64,000 nucleotides of DNA from an uncultured Tolumonas sp. (GCF_963676665.1 NZ_OY781381.1:302501-366500), one strand, 5' to 3'; positions 42,629-53,144 are shown, counted from the first letter of the stretch. Made by a program: numbers and translations. Notes: generated by a model not told the origin, from the letters alone.

Positions 42629-42834
42629 GACTGGCTCCGCAGCTTATGGCCAAATTGTTGTCGATTATAGCCAAGTCACTGCAGATACTAAAGAAAGGGA
42701 TTCGTGGAACAGGCGTTGTATACAAAATTGCGTTTAATCACGCCAATAATTCTCATTTATGCTATGCATCTGGCTGCAAAATACAGAGAAGGCTATACTG
42801 CAGGTTCACTTGTTTTAGATGGCTCTTAAAAATT

Positions 42835-43620
42835 ATGCTGATCGTAGCATTACTGGGCATAGGCTTTTATTTGTTTGCAACCACATTGGTGTTGCAGCAA
42901 TTTTTCACCACTCAAACACATACCCCGCGCCGGGTGCTGATGGCTGCCTGGCCAGCAATCATATTACATCTGCTCGCGCTGGGGATGACTATCATTCAGG
43001 CGCAATCGGTACAAAATTTAAGTGTCATCAACGTCGCATCACTGGTGGCGTTATTGATTAACATTGGGCTCACCATCATCAGCCAACGGCAAAATAGCTG
43101 GATTCTATTACCGTTTGCTTATGCGTTTGCGGTCGTGCTGTTATTTAGTAATTCAGTTACCCCCTCTCACTATTTAACCAGTTTAGGGGATCGCCCGGGG
43201 CTTGTGATCCACATTGCATTGGCGCTACTTTCTTACGCCATGATGAGTATTGCCAGTCTGTTTGCTTTATTGCAGGTTTATCTGAATTATCAGCTTAAAC
43301 AACGTCGTAAGCTCAATTTACAAAATGTACCGCCATTACTTCGGATCGAAAAACAGCTGGTTCGCTTATTACAAATTGGTGGTGTATTGCTAACCTTATC
43401 CATTTCAAGCGGCTTTTTGTTTTTAGATAATATGCTGGCGCCCAGCAATCTGGACAAAGTCGGTTTATCCGTTATCGCCTGGTGTATCTATGCCACTTTG
43501 TTATGGGGGCATTATTACCGTGGCTGGCGCGGGCAACGCTTAGTGATCATGACGTTAACCGGGAATGTATTGTTAGCCGTGGCTTATTTTGGCAGTCGAC
43601 TACTACAGACCATGTTGTAA
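42835..43620 (+). CDS. ypjD: YpjD, CcsA/CcmC-like inner membrane protein
   Basis: 261-residue integral membrane protein with about eight hydrophobic segments and CcsA/ResC-family features (HIALALLSYAMMSIASLFALLQVYL), usually annotated cytochrome c assembly family. Its exact function in gammaproteobacteria is unclear. The ATG at 42835 gives the same length as E. coli YpjD; the frame is open back to 42646, but that part is not conserved and overlaps the ffh promoter region. No good ribosome-binding site is seen. Convergent with motX with no bases between stops. Confidence 0.88.
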   Translation: MLIVALLGIGFYLFATTLVLQQFFTTQTHTPRRVLMAAWPAIILHLLALGMTIIQAQSVQNLSVINVASLVALLINIGLTIISQRQNSWILLPFAYAFAVVLLFSNSVTPSHYLTSLGDRPGLVIHIALALLSYAMMSIASLFALLQVYLNYQLKQRRKLNLQNVPPLLRIEKQLVRLLQIGGVLLTLSISSGFLFLDNMLAPSNLDKVGLSVIAWCIYATLLWGHYYRGWRGQRLVIMTLTGNVLLAVAYFGSRLLQTML

Positions 43621-44607
43621 CTACTGCCAGCGATAGTTTTTAGCTCGCGCAATAATATTTGGTGGCATTCGACGGGATAAACGGGCCAGTAAAGTGGCCG
43701 CCTGTTTATGCTGTTTATCGTCCACAATCACGGAATGATGCAACCAACTATAAGCCTCTTCATAATCTAACGGGCTGCCTAACCCACTGACCAGCATATC
43801 CACCCAACCTATCTGCGCCTTAAGATAACCCTGTGCTGCTGCTTCGTGCATGAAAATGGCCGCTTGCTGGGTGTCTCGTTGTACATAACGTCCTTTGGCG
43901 TAATAACGCGCCAAATGTTCTAAGGCTGCCGGAAGCCCTTGCTGAGCCGCTTTCCACAGATACTCAATACCTAATTCGGCGTTTTTCTTAGTACAAGTCC
44001 CCGTTAATAACATATCCCCCCACAAATACTGGTAAGCCGGGATCATAACCACTCTGGCGCGCAGCTCGATATCTTTGACCAACTGACATTCATCGATATT
44101 GGCCACACGGTGTAGATGTGTATCGTCATTGATGAGAGCGATCAATTCTTCTTGTGTATATATCTCAATAACTGGCAACGCATCAGTCACTGCTGAGTCA
44201 CTGGACACAGAACCATGTAATAATTCAGCCGGGATATCCGCTTTCTGTGCCGGACTACCCGCAGGTATCCCGCCTTGTTGCTTATCAGGAGACTCAGGAA
44301 TTGATAATGGTGCAACATCCAAAGGTTTGGGCCCTGCAGGCGCATTTCCTGCCCGATTACTACCTTTAGGTGCGATATTGAGAGCTTCATTAATTGATTG
44401 CGACATCCGCTGGCCCGATGAAACAGTCGGGTTTTCAGGCGGTGCCGCGGTCTCAAGACCTGAGAAAATCGCGGTGCTCGGAGGGATATAATCAGGATCA
44501 GCCGCCGATCCGGCAGCAGGGGCTGCCGTAGTAGTAACACTTTCCCCCGCTGCATATACAGCAGCGCTACTAGCAAGCAAACCAACAAATATCCAAATAC
44601 TGCGCAT
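43621..44607 (-). CDS. motX: MotX, sodium-driven polar flagellar motor T-ring protein (extended N-terminus)
   Basis: The C-terminal half (about 145-328) matches MotX: EIYTQEELIALIND, IDECQLVKDIELRARV, PAYQYLWGDMLL and Sel1-like repeats (KAAQQGLPAALEHLARYYAKGR, PLDYEEAYSWLHHS). MotX forms the periplasmic T ring with MotY and holds the PomA/PomB sodium stators. A signal peptide (about 1-20, cleavage after VYA) is followed by an additional Pro/Ala/Ser-rich, low-complexity stretch of about 120 residues, so the protein is about 328 residues against roughly 210 usual. The second of two adjacent ATGs (44607) has the better spacing to GGGGGAG. A sigma-28-type promoter lies upstream. Confidence 0.88.
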   Translation of the reverse strand: MRSIWIFVGLLASSAAVYAAGESVTTTAAPAAGSAADPDYIPPSTAIFSGLETAAPPENPTVSSGQRMSQSINEALNIAPKGSNRAGNAPAGPKPLDVAPLSIPESPDKQQGGIPAGSPAQKADIPAELLHGSVSSDSAVTDALPVIEIYTQEELIALINDDTHLHRVANIDECQLVKDIELRARVVMIPAYQYLWGDMLLTGTCTKKNAELGIEYLWKAAQQGLPAALEHLARYYAKGRYVQRDTQQAAIFMHEAAAQGYLKAQIGWVDMLVSGLGSPLDYEEAYSWLHHSVIVDDKQHKQAATLLARLSRRMPPNIIARAKNYRWQ

Positions 44608-44630
44608 CATAGACTCCCCCTGTATTCAGT

Positions 44631-44657
44631 ATATCGACAGATCAGCAGTGGTCTTGA
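44631..44657 (-). promoter_or_regulatory. Sigma-28 (FliA) type promoter of motX
   Basis: Minus-strand TCAAGACC (44650-44657), 11 bases, GTCGATAT (44631-44638), compared with the flagellar consensus TAAAGTTT-N11-GCCGATAA. The -10 matches at 6 of 8 positions. It lies about 25 bases upstream of the motX start. Confidence 0.6.
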
Positions 44658-44690
44658 GCGGTAATATGGAAAATAAACAAAGATAGTCAA

Positions 44691-44717
44691 TAAAAAGGGA
44701 GGCCAGTTAGCCTCCCT
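44691..44717 (-). terminator. Terminator of pntAB
   Basis: Minus-strand stem AGGGAGGC/GCCTCCCT with a 6-base loop and a following TTTTTA, 24 bases past the pntB stop. Confidence 0.85.
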
Positions 44718-44740
44718 CTTCTGCGTTCTAAGTGAGCTGA

Positions 44741-46237
44741 TTACAGCGCTTTCAGAATGGCTTCTACGGTGGCTTTGGCATCACCAAAGCACATGTGCGA
44801 GTTCTCTTTAAAGAACAGCGGGTTCTGCACACCGGCATAACCGGTGTTCATGGAGCGTTTGAACACCACCACGTTCTGTGCTTTCCACACTTCCAACACC
44901 GGCATACCGGCAATCGGGCTGCCCGGGTCTTCCATCGCCGCTGGGTTTACGGTGTCGTTCGCACCGATAACCAGTACCGTGTCAGTCTCTGGGAAGTCTT
45001 CGTTGATTTCGTCCATTTCCAGCACGATATCGTAAGGCACTTTCGCTTCCGCCAGCAGTACGTTCATGTGACCTGGCAAACGACCAGCTACAGGGTGGAT
45101 ACCAAAGCGCACGTTGATGCCTTTATCACGCAGTTTCTGGGTGATGTCAGCAACAGGATATTGTGCCTGTGCCACCGCCATGCCGTAGCCCGGGGTGATG
45201 ATAACGGAGCTGGAGTTCTTCAGCAGCTCAGCCACATCTTCCGGTGACATTTCACGGTATTCGCCCATCTCTTCTTCGGAAGATGAAGACGCCACACCGT
45301 CAGTACCAAAACCACCGGCGATAACGGAGATAAACGAGCGGTTCATCGCCTTACACATGATGTAAGACAGGATGGCACCTGACGAGCCCACCAACGCACC
45401 GGTGACAATCAGCAGGTCGTTAGACAGCATAAAGCCTGCTGCCGCGGCCGCCCAACCGGAGTAGGAGTTCAGCATCGACACCACAACCGGCATATCCGCA
45501 CCACCGATAGAGGCCACCAAATGCCAGCCGAACGCCAGCGCAATCAGCGTCATCACGATGATAGCGAAGGTAGAACCACCGACTTTGATGAACAACAGCA
45601 TCAGCAGGAATGAGGCCACTGCAGCCAGCAGATTCAGTTTATGTTTGTGTGGAATGTTCAGCGGTTTCGAGCTGATAGTGCCACGCAATTTACCGAACGC
45701 CACGATAGAGCCGGTGAAGGTGACCGCACCGATGAACACCCCTAAGAAGATTTCAGTCAGGTGGATGTTCAGCATCGCGCCCGTCAGATGGCCGTGACCA
45801 TTCGCGGTTTGTTGCGCAATCTGGCTGATGGCCGCTTGTGCTGCCGCCATGATTTCTTCCGGTGAACCATTCAGTGGCAACACCAGTTGTTGTACCGCGT
45901 TAGCCGGTAACAGTTCGATGAAGCTGTTATAGCCGACTAAAACGGCCGCCAAACCCACAAAGCTGTGCAATACCGCCACCAGCTCTGGCATCTGGGTCAT
46001 TTCCACTTTCAGTGCTAAACGTGCACCAATAGAGCCACCGATGACCATCGCCACCAGAATGAAGACCACGCCATGCACGCTTGGGCTGGCAATGGTCGCC
46101 ACCAGCGCAATCGCCATCCCGGTCATGCCAAACAAGTTACCGTATTTTGCGGTCTCCTGTTTCGACAAACCCGCCAGACTGGCAATGAACAGCACCGCTG
46201 CCACGATGTATGAAGCAGTTACTAAACCTTGAGACAT
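44741..46237 (-). CDS. pntB: NAD(P) transhydrogenase subunit beta
   Basis: Membrane and NADP(H)-binding subunit of the proton-translocating transhydrogenase. It has N-terminal transmembrane helices, the conserved [21 protein letters not shown] core, and the C-terminal NADP domain with [16 protein letters not shown] and [14 protein letters not shown]. The 498 residues exceed E. coli PntB (462) because of an extra segment of about 35 residues at roughly 109-153 (Ala/Gln-rich, ending NGHGHLTG) in a loop before [10 protein letters not shown]. It follows pntA by 11 bases. Confidence 0.96.
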   Translation of the reverse strand: MSQGLVTASYIVAAVLFIASLAGLSKQETAKYGNLFGMTGMAIALVATIASPSVHGVVFILVAMVIGGSIGARLALKVEMTQMPELVAVLHSFVGLAAVLVGYNSFIELLPANAVQQLVLPLNGSPEEIMAAAQAAISQIAQQTANGHGHLTGAMLNIHLTEIFLGVFIGAVTFTGSIVAFGKLRGTISSKPLNIPHKHKLNLLAAVASFLLMLLFIKVGGSTFAIIVMTLIALAFGWHLVASIGGADMPVVVSMLNSYSGWAAAAAGFMLSNDLLIVTGALVGSSGAILSYIMCKAMNRSFISVIAGGFGTDGVASSSSEEEMGEYREMSPEDVAELLKNSSSVIITPGYGMAVAQAQYPVADITQKLRDKGINVRFGIHPVAGRLPGHMNVLLAEAKVPYDIVLEMDEINEDFPETDTVLVIGANDTVNPAAMEDPGSPIAGMPVLEVWKAQNVVVFKRSMNTGYAGVQNPLFFKENSHMCFGDAKATVEAILKAL

Positions 46238-46248
46238 GTCAGCTCCCC

Positions 46249-47781
46249 TTAACCCTTACGGAACATCTTCAGCATGCGCTGAGTCACGGTGAAACCACCG
46301 ACGATGTTAATGGTGGCAATCAGTACGGCGACAAACGCCAGTGCTGAAACCAGACCCGAGCCACTGCCAATTTGTAACAGGGCGCCGACCACGATGATGC
46401 CGGAAATCGCGTTCGTCACCGACATCAGTGGTGTATGCAGTGAGTGGCTTACGTTCCATACCACGTAATAACCCACCACACAGGCCAGTACAAACACGGT
46501 GAAGTGTGACAGGAACTCTGGTGGAGCTACATGGCCTAACAGACCAAACAGCCCTAAGCCCACCACGCCCAGCCATTTTTTCGACTTGCATGGTTTCTTC
46601 GCTTCGACTTTCGCCGCGGCTGGTTTGGCCGCTTCTTGTTTCGGTGCCGCAGAAACACTAATCGCCGGTGGCGGGAAGGTCACTTCACCTTGATGCACTA
46701 CGGTCATGTTACGCAACACGACGTCGTTGAAATCCAGATTGATGTTGCCGTCTTTCTCTTTGCACCACAGTTTGGCTAAGTTCACCAGATTGGTGGCATA
46801 CAGCTGTGAAGATTGGGTTGGCAGACGACCTGGCAGGTCGGTGTAACCAATCACTTTCACACCAGAATCCGTCACGGACAGTGTACCCGGTACGGTGTAT
46901 TCACAGTTACCACCGGTCGCCGCAGCCAAATCGACAATCACCGAGCCCGGTTTCATCGAATCAACCATTTCCTTGGTAATCAGTTTTGGTGCGGGTTTAC
47001 CTGGAATAAGCGCCGTGGTGATGATGATATCCACGTCTTTGGCTTGTTCCGCGAACAGCGCCATTTCCGCTTTGATGAACTCATCGGACATCACTTTGGC
47101 ATAACCGTCAGACGATGAACCGTCTTCACCACCGAAGTCGAGTTTCAGGAACTCGCCACCCATGGATTCGATTTGTTCCGCCACTTCTAAACGGGTATCA
47201 AAGGCACGCACGATGGCGCCCAGTGAACGCGCAGAACCAATCGCGGCCAGACCAGCGACACCGGCACCAATCACCAGCACTTTGGCTGGCGGTACTTTAC
47301 CGGCGGCTGTAATTTGACCAGTAAAGAAACGACCAAATGAATGCGCCGCTTCAATCACTGCACGGTAACCACCGATATTGGCCATCGAAGACAAGGCATC
47401 CAAGGACTGCGCACGCGAGATACGCGGCACCATGTCCATCGCCAACACATTGATTTTTTTAGTCGACAGTTTGGCGACGAGCTCAGGGTTTTGTGCTGGC
47501 CACAGGAAACTGACTAAGGTGGCACCTTCTTTGATCAGACCGATTTCAACATCGGACGGGGCATTCACCTTGTAAATAATATCGGCCTGCCAAATATCGG
47601 CAGACGCCGCGACGTTGGCGCCGGCGGCCACGTACGCGGCATAATCAAAGCTGGCCAGTGCACCCGCGCCAGATTCGACAACCACGTCGAAGCCGAGTTT
47701 TTTTAGTTGCTCAACGGTGTTCGGAGTCGCAGCGACCCGCGTCTCACCGGCAAGGCTTTCTCTCGGTATTCCAATCTGCAT
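46249..47781 (-). CDS. pntA: NAD(P) transhydrogenase subunit alpha
   Basis: NAD(H)-binding subunit, 510 residues, driving NADPH formation from NADH with the proton motive force. It has an N-terminal alanine dehydrogenase-like domain ([20 protein letters not shown]), the dinucleotide motif [20 protein letters not shown], an Ala/Lys-rich linker near 385-400 and four C-terminal transmembrane helices. Start with AGGGA upstream. First gene of pntAB. Confidence 0.97.
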   Translation of the reverse strand: MQIGIPRESLAGETRVAATPNTVEQLKKLGFDVVVESGAGALASFDYAAYVAAGANVAASADIWQADIIYKVNAPSDVEIGLIKEGATLVSFLWPAQNPELVAKLSTKKINVLAMDMVPRISRAQSLDALSSMANIGGYRAVIEAAHSFGRFFTGQITAAGKVPPAKVLVIGAGVAGLAAIGSARSLGAIVRAFDTRLEVAEQIESMGGEFLKLDFGGEDGSSSDGYAKVMSDEFIKAEMALFAEQAKDVDIIITTALIPGKPAPKLITKEMVDSMKPGSVIVDLAAATGGNCEYTVPGTLSVTDSGVKVIGYTDLPGRLPTQSSQLYATNLVNLAKLWCKEKDGNINLDFNDVVLRNMTVVHQGEVTFPPPAISVSAAPKQEAAKPAAAKVEAKKPCKSKKWLGVVGLGLFGLLGHVAPPEFLSHFTVFVLACVVGYYVVWNVSHSLHTPLMSVTNAISGIIVVGALLQIGSGSGLVSALAFVAVLIATINIVGGFTVTQRMLKMFRKG

Positions 47782-48117
47782 GATTTTTCCCTGATAGTGA
47801 AAAATGACGCTGCATTAATGCCCACAGCGACCGGTTCAAAATTCGCAGGCAATAGTGTAGACATTTCAACACAAAAACGTACCTGCATCTTCAGTTCTAT
47901 TTCCGGGAATTGCGGACTCAGTCTACCGGCCAAGTTCTGAGAGCTTACGCACAATCCCGAAAATAAATGGGGCTGATACTCTACCTGCTATGCACATGAA
48001 AAAAAACGCACAAAACAGGTTTAATGTGAATTATTTGGCATGAATAACCCATTTTTCTCACGTAATCGCAACATATGATTACTGATATCGGTTATATCGA
48101 TAGATTAATCGTCGAAT
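47782..48117. other. Intergenic region upstream of pntA
   Basis: About 336 bases between the pntA start and the 3' end of the M23 peptidase gene. It must hold the pntAB promoter; I could not pick one with confidence. No RNA gene or convincing hairpin was recognised, and the open frames here lack coding character. Confidence 0.5.
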
Positions 48118-49014
48118 TCAGTTCAATTGTGCCGACTGGCCAGCCAACCATAAGCCTTTTTGCGGAACTATACCCTGTAAATTAAAAGGAATAGAGACTA
48201 ATCGCGCACCATCGTTACGTTGCACGGCAAAATGCAGATGAGGTCCGGTGCTGTAACCGGTATTTCCCGATAACGCTAATAACTGGCCCGCGTTAACATG
48301 CTGTCCGGGATGAACAATACCACTGTGTGTTTTCAGATGCGCGTACAAGGTCATCGTGCCATCACCGTGTAAAATCCGGATGTAATTGGTACGCGCGCGC
48401 TCAGCCGGATCAGTGCTATGACCATCAAAGCTGTCTCGCATATCTAATACAGTACCTGATTTTGCCGCCAAAACAGGTGTACCAACAGGCATGGAAATAT
48501 CCATCGCATACCGATTACCTGGCAAGTTATGACTATAACCACCATTAAAGGCCTGGGATATTTGAAAACTGCCACTAAACGGTGGACGTAACAACGAATG
48601 GTCTTCCTGAATATCGGACGGTGTACCGACCGAAAAATGAAAGCCAAACTCCAATGTCCCCAGCCCCAGGTAATGCACTTGATCGACAAACAGCTCGGTT
48701 CGGGCTGGCACGACTATCGGCTGTAACAAATTACGATGGGCAATCAGATTATCCTGACGGTTCATCTTCAAGGTCACAGTGACCGGACCATACAAACTGT
48801 TGTGCAGATAAAGGTTACCATTTTTGGTATAGCGCAATTGCACGGCATCCTGATCCGGTTCCCAGACATCAATTTCAATCGGATTAAACGGCTGCGCCCG
48901 GTCATACTGATCGGTATAACTGACGATACCGTTCGCATCGACATATTTGTAGACTGACCCGGCATGTGCCGAAACGACACACAGCAATGAGACCATCATG
49001 ACCAGTGCACGCAT
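48118..49014 (-). CDS. Secreted M23-family metallopeptidase with N-terminal DUF4124-like domain
   Basis: 298 residues. Signal peptide of about 18 residues (cleavage after SAHA), then a short DUF4124-like module (SVYKYVDANGIVSYTDQYD), a beta-rich middle and a C-terminal LytM/M23 endopeptidase domain. Zinc-ligand motifs are present: SHN...YAMD (His and Asp), and GPHLHFAVQ (HxH). This is the subfamily with a YAMDISMPVGTPVLAAKSG core. Predicted to cut peptidoglycan crosslinks in the periplasm; the partner is unknown. It lies 12 bases after rimI on the same strand. Confidence 0.85.
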   Translation of the reverse strand: MRALVMMVSLLCVVSAHAGSVYKYVDANGIVSYTDQYDRAQPFNPIEIDVWEPDQDAVQLRYTKNGNLYLHNSLYGPVTVTLKMNRQDNLIAHRNLLQPIVVPARTELFVDQVHYLGLGTLEFGFHFSVGTPSDIQEDHSLLRPPFSGSFQISQAFNGGYSHNLPGNRYAMDISMPVGTPVLAAKSGTVLDMRDSFDGHSTDPAERARTNYIRILHGDGTMTLYAHLKTHSGIVHPGQHVNAGQLLALSGNTGYSTGPHLHFAVQRNDGARLVSIPFNLQGIVPQKGLWLAGQSAQLN

Positions 49015-49026
49015 TAGCGGTTTGTC

Positions 49027-49479
49027 CTAATCATCAATGCCATATTTATGCATGACGAACGCGTCTTCGCTTAGTTTTCCATTCTGATAGTAGTTTTTCC
49101 GCACACCAACCTGATGGAATCCTTTTTTCTCATATAACGTTTGCGCCGCAACGTTGGATGCGCGGACTTCCAACCACCACTGAATACAGCCGCGTTCGGC
49201 GGTTTGTTGCAGATAATGTTCTAATAATAGCTGACCGAAGCCATGTCGCTGCCAGTGTGGATCAATACAGATATTCATCAGCGTACTTTCATCCAGCAAC
49301 ATATCGGCAATGTAAAAACCAATCACTTGCTGCTGATATTTGATAGCGCCATTGACGTAACGCTGACCAAAATTGGATGACAGTAAATGATGGCTCCACG
49401 GGTACGCATGGGCCCGGCATTCAATTTCATATAACGACTGGATGTCGCTTTTTTCCGGAACAAAAAATTCAATATTCAT
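49027..49479 (-). CDS. rimI: Ribosomal protein S18-alanine N-acetyltransferase RimI
   Basis: GNAT acetyltransferase of 150 residues that acetylates the N-terminal alanine of ribosomal protein S18. Acetyl-CoA loop IDPHWQRHGFGQLLLEH and the C-terminal ASNVAAQTLYEKKGF are visible. The ATG at 49479 overlaps the last 11 bases of holD; the frame is open to 49599 but that part lies inside holD. The holD-rimI order is conserved in enteric bacteria. Confidence 0.94.
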   Translation of the reverse strand: MNIEFFVPEKSDIQSLYEIECRAHAYPWSHHLLSSNFGQRYVNGAIKYQQQVIGFYIADMLLDESTLMNICIDPHWQRHGFGQLLLEHYLQQTAERGCIQWWLEVRASNVAAQTLYEKKGFHQVGVRKNYYQNGKLSEDAFVMHKYGIDD

Positions 49480-49822
49480 ACTTACAGATCTGATGCCATA
49501 GTTGTTGTTTCGCCGAAGCCGCTGAGGTGAATGAAAGCTGATACGGATGAGAAAAATGATCTGGAATGAGGTTGTCACCATTCCACAAAACCCAGTCATG
49601 CGTTGCTAATTGTGCAGGCAAATCGGAGGCATGCGCTAAATGCTGATAAGTCGCGACCGGCAACACCAAACACAGATCAGCAATCCATTCAGGTAATGCT
49701 CCCACCACCCAACAAACGGGTTGCGCTTGACTCGCCTTCGGCGGCGGCGCATAAGGTAATTGTTCCGGATGACGTAATTGCCAGTCGGTTATGTGCAAAT
49801 GACGCAGAATTGATTTTGGCAC
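49469..49822 (-). CDS. holD: DNA polymerase III psi subunit
   Basis: Small clamp-loader accessory subunit, 117 residues, that with chi links the replisome to SSB. The sequence is poorly conserved, as is usual for psi, but the N-terminal HLHITDWQLRHPEQL (chi/clamp-loader-binding helix), the central CWVV strand and the C-terminal KQQLWHQICKYE match HolD. Overlap with rimI supports the call. Confidence 0.88.
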   Translation of the reverse strand: MPKSILRHLHITDWQLRHPEQLPYAPPPKASQAQPVCWVVGALPEWIADLCLVLPVATYQHLAHASDLPAQLATHDWVLWNGDNLIPDHFSHPYQLSFTSAASAKQQLWHQICKYEY

Positions 49823-50060
49823 AGCAGACCTCTTGTAAAGACAGACGCATAAATACCAGAGTCATCCCACAAAAGACAGTCGCCGATATCACATCTATTA
49901 TTACAGCCATACCTCATTTCGGAAAAATCATTTCAATGACGATAGTTAAACCGAATTCCGGCGGATCAATGATATAAAACAAGCCTGAAAATAATTGTTC
50001 CGGCAAACTACAGTTAATTTATGCCGCGCAGTAGTGAAGATAACGGCGGAGAATGGCGCC

Positions 50061-51701
50061 ATGCAAAGTAATAAACAACTTCAGGAACGTATCGGTCGTT
50101 TGATTGATGCACTGTCTCAGGGTCTGTTTGAACGAAAAGACGTCATCCGGCTATGTCTGTTGGCCGCCTTATCCGGGGAAAGTGTCTTCATGCTTGGCCC
50201 GCCGGGTATTGCCAAGAGTTTGATTGCACGCCGGTTGATCCATGCCTTCAGCAATAGCCAGGCATTTGAATATCTGATGACCCGCTTTTCGACACCGGAA
50301 GAAGTGTTTGGCCCGTTGTCAATCCAGGCCTTAAAAGACGATGGTCGCTACATGCGCCTGACCGAAGGCTATTTACCCGATGCCGAAGTGGTTTTTCTTG
50401 ATGAGATCTGGAAAGCCGGCCCGGCGATCCTGAATACCTTACTGACCGTGATCAACGAGCACCGGTTTCGCAATGGCGAACGCGAAATATCCGTTCCAAT
50501 GCGTCTGCTGGTCACGGCATCGAATGAGTTACCGCAGAAAGATAGCGGATTAGAAGCTTTGTATGACCGCATGCTGATGCGCATCTGGATGGATCGCATC
50601 CAAGATAAGCAAAATTTCCGCGCTATGCTGATCAGTCGACAGGATCCGCAACAGGACCCTGTCACCGCCGATCTTAAAATCAACGATGATGAATATCACG
50701 AATGGCAGCGCGCGCTGACGCAGGTCGCGTTACCCGACGCGATCTTTGAACAGTTGTATGCCCTGCGCGAGCATATTTTCCAGCTCAGCCAGCAAAGTGG
50801 TGAACAACAAGATTCCATGTATGTTTCAGATCGGCGCTGGAAAAAAGCACTGCGCCTGTTACAAGCCAGTGCCTTTTTCAATGGCCGACACAAAGTGAAC
50901 GGTTTAGATCTGTTACTGCTGAAAGACTGTCTGTGGCATGACCTGTATGCCAGACAACAGATCGAGACCTTGCTGCACGATTTCGCCTGTAAACAAGCCT
51001 TCGGGCAAGAACGCTTACATTTCACCTTGAAGCGGCTACAAACTGATCTGCAACAATATCAGCGTGAACAAACCAAAATTCTGGGCTGTCGTTTGGCACC
51101 CGGACAGAATGTGCTGCGCAAACGCGGCAAAGGCTGGCAACTGGACTTTAAAGCCGCAGACATCAGCCCGGTTGATGAAAATTATCGCCTTATTTTTTTA
51201 CAAACCGCCTATCTCGATCCAAAACATCCAGAACGTGAGATCCAGTACGCCACCTTGCGCCGCAAAGAGTTGATGCTTTGGTTGCATAAACAAGAACCGA
51301 TCCCGGTGCGGTTACAGGAAGATCAGCAAGCGACCACGCTGCAACTGGATGCCGATATTCAAGGTGCGGATGGTCATGCGGTGTTAATTGCCCGAGATAG
51401 CGGTAATCGCCCGATCCCGCTGACGATCTCCAGCAAACAAGGTTTGCCGGAATGGCAGGAAAAAGGTTGGCGTGAACAGCTTAACGGTTTGCAAAGTGAA
51501 TTACGGAAAAGTCGTGATGAGGTCAAAAAACAGTACCTGCTGTTTACCTCTGAATGCCCGCATCTGTTTTTAGCGCAGGAATCACTTACCGCTATTGAAG
51601 AAAGTTTCCTACGCTTAGATAGCGAAGTTAAAAACCTGCAACAACAGTTGGAAACCAATTTGCATAGTCTTGAATCACTGGTGCAACTGACCGGACACTA
51701 G
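50061..51701 (+). CDS. ravA: MoxR-type AAA+ ATPase RavA
   Basis: 546-residue regulatory ATPase. It has Walker A GPPGIAKSL (46-54), Walker B VVFLDEIWKAG, sensor TASNELP, and a long C-terminal part with the LARA and triple-helix regions. In E. coli RavA (498 residues) works with the VWA protein ViaA, binds the lysine decarboxylase LdcI, and is linked to respiratory and Fe-S metabolism. The ATG at 50061 has GGAG upstream; the frame is open to 49995. It is 3 bases upstream of viaA. Confidence 0.93.
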   Translation: MQSNKQLQERIGRLIDALSQGLFERKDVIRLCLLAALSGESVFMLGPPGIAKSLIARRLIHAFSNSQAFEYLMTRFSTPEEVFGPLSIQALKDDGRYMRLTEGYLPDAEVVFLDEIWKAGPAILNTLLTVINEHRFRNGEREISVPMRLLVTASNELPQKDSGLEALYDRMLMRIWMDRIQDKQNFRAMLISRQDPQQDPVTADLKINDDEYHEWQRALTQVALPDAIFEQLYALREHIFQLSQQSGEQQDSMYVSDRRWKKALRLLQASAFFNGRHKVNGLDLLLLKDCLWHDLYARQQIETLLHDFACKQAFGQERLHFTLKRLQTDLQQYQREQTKILGCRLAPGQNVLRKRGKGWQLDFKAADISPVDENYRLIFLQTAYLDPKHPEREIQYATLRRKELMLWLHKQEPIPVRLQEDQQATTLQLDADIQGADGHAVLIARDSGNRPIPLTISSKQGLPEWQEKGWREQLNGLQSELRKSRDEVKKQYLLFTSECPHLFLAQESLTAIEESFLRLDSEVKNLQQQLETNLHSLESLVQLTGH

Positions 51702-51704
51702 CTT

Positions 51705-53144
51705 ATGGTTGATTTACAAACGCTATCGCTATTATTGTCGATTAATGAAACCCAGATGGTACAAGATCTGGTGTCGACGGTTATGTCGTCGCCACAGATT
51801 TCAAACTTTATGCATGATCACCCTATGTTTCTCAAGCACATACAAGAACATGTGCAACAGTGGAGTCATGCCTTACCGGCACAATTGAAAAACATTCCGG
51901 TGCCGGATGATTTACAGCAAGAATACATTCTCTACATCGAAACACAGGGATTTACCGCCGAACAGTTCACGCAGCACAGTGTGCGCGTGTTGTTCCAATT
52001 GCAACAAAGTGATTTCCACCCCGACGCACAAAGTCTGCTGATTAGTCTGAGTCAGGCTAATTCGATTAATCGTAAACAGCTGTTCATGCAGAAATGGCGT
52101 GAACATCTCTCTTCTCGCATCATGTCATTAGAAATTGCCTTTGCCGAACAAGAACGCGAACGCATGATGCAAGAGCTCGAACAACGCATGCAGATCGCCG
52201 GTGAATTGGATGAAACATTAGCGCCACAACACCCGGGCAAATTATGGGATCTCACCGCCACCCGTCTGCTCCAAGGCAATAATTCGCTGTTCCGTCATTA
52301 TGCGAGCTTTTTGCAGAACAATCCGGAGCTGAAAAAAATCGCCGACGAGTTGGGTCGCGCAGCCACACAAGATAGCCATGCGGAAGAGTTCATTGAGCAG
52401 GTCGAAGTGCCAGAGTGGCAATACGTGCAACATGACAATGTACCGGACGATTTGGTTGGTATTCACCAGAGTAATGAGTTAAATCGCCTGATCAGCTCGG
52501 AAACTGTGTTGCTGACTGAACCCGAACTGGAAACCGTGTTTTATAAGCAACTGGCGGAACGGCGTCTGCTGAATTATCAATTCATGGGGCAAAGTCGCAG
52601 TCTGGAAACCGTCTTGAGTGAACGCCGCACCTTTGGTGAAACACAAGACACGAAAGGCCCCTTCATCGTCTGTATTGATACTTCCGGTTCAATGAGCGGC
52701 TATCCGGAAGACTGCGCCAAAGGGTTTTGTTTTGCGCTGTTGCAGATTGCGCTTTCCGAAAACCGCGCTTGTGTGATCATGCTGTTTTCCACCGATGTTG
52801 TCACGTATGAACTGACCGGCCCGGAGGGACTGCAAGAAGCCTTAAACTTCCTCGGTTGCTCGTTCAAAGGCGGTACCGATCTCGAACCTTGCATGCAGCA
52901 AGTGATGAATTACATGCAACAAGCGCGGTTTAGCAACGCCGATGCCGTGGTGTTATCCGATTTTATTGCCCAGCGTTTAAGTGTCGATACCGAACAGCAA
53001 GCACTGCAGATCAAACGCAACGGCAATCGCTTTAATGCGGTTAGCTTATCGCGCCACGGCAAACCATCATTGATGAAGATTTTTGATAACGTCTGGAGAT
53101 TTGATACCAGCCTGTCTGGCCGGATGTTGCGGAAGGTGCGTTAA
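51705..53144 (+). CDS. viaA: VWA-domain protein ViaA
   Basis: 479-residue partner of RavA. The N-terminal two thirds is helical and Gln-rich; the C-terminal von Willebrand A domain carries the MIDAS motif DTSGSMSG (about residue 324) with GGTDLEPC and VLSDFIAQ, which complete metal binding. The ravA-viaA pair is translated with a 3-base gap. Confidence 0.94.
   Translation: MVDLQTLSLLLSINETQMVQDLVSTVMSSPQISNFMHDHPMFLKHIQEHVQQWSHALPAQLKNIPVPDDLQQEYILYIETQGFTAEQFTQHSVRVLFQLQQSDFHPDAQSLLISLSQANSINRKQLFMQKWREHLSSRIMSLEIAFAEQERERMMQELEQRMQIAGELDETLAPQHPGKLWDLTATRLLQGNNSLFRHYASFLQNNPELKKIADELGRAATQDSHAEEFIEQVEVPEWQYVQHDNVPDDLVGIHQSNELNRLISSETVLLTEPELETVFYKQLAERRLLNYQFMGQSRSLETVLSERRTFGETQDTKGPFIVCIDTSGSMSGYPEDCAKGFCFALLQIALSENRACVIMLFSTDVVTYELTGPEGLQEALNFLGCSFKGGTDLEPCMQQVMNYMQQARFSNADAVVLSDFIAQRLSVDTEQQALQIKRNGNRFNAVSLSRHGKPSLMKIFDNVWRFDTSLSGRMLRKVR

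Noticed and set aside
42646..42834. N-terminal extension of ypjD by 63 codons
   Set aside because: The extra residues do not resemble the family, lack membrane character and overlap the ffh/ypjD promoter interval; ATG 42835 gives the normal length.
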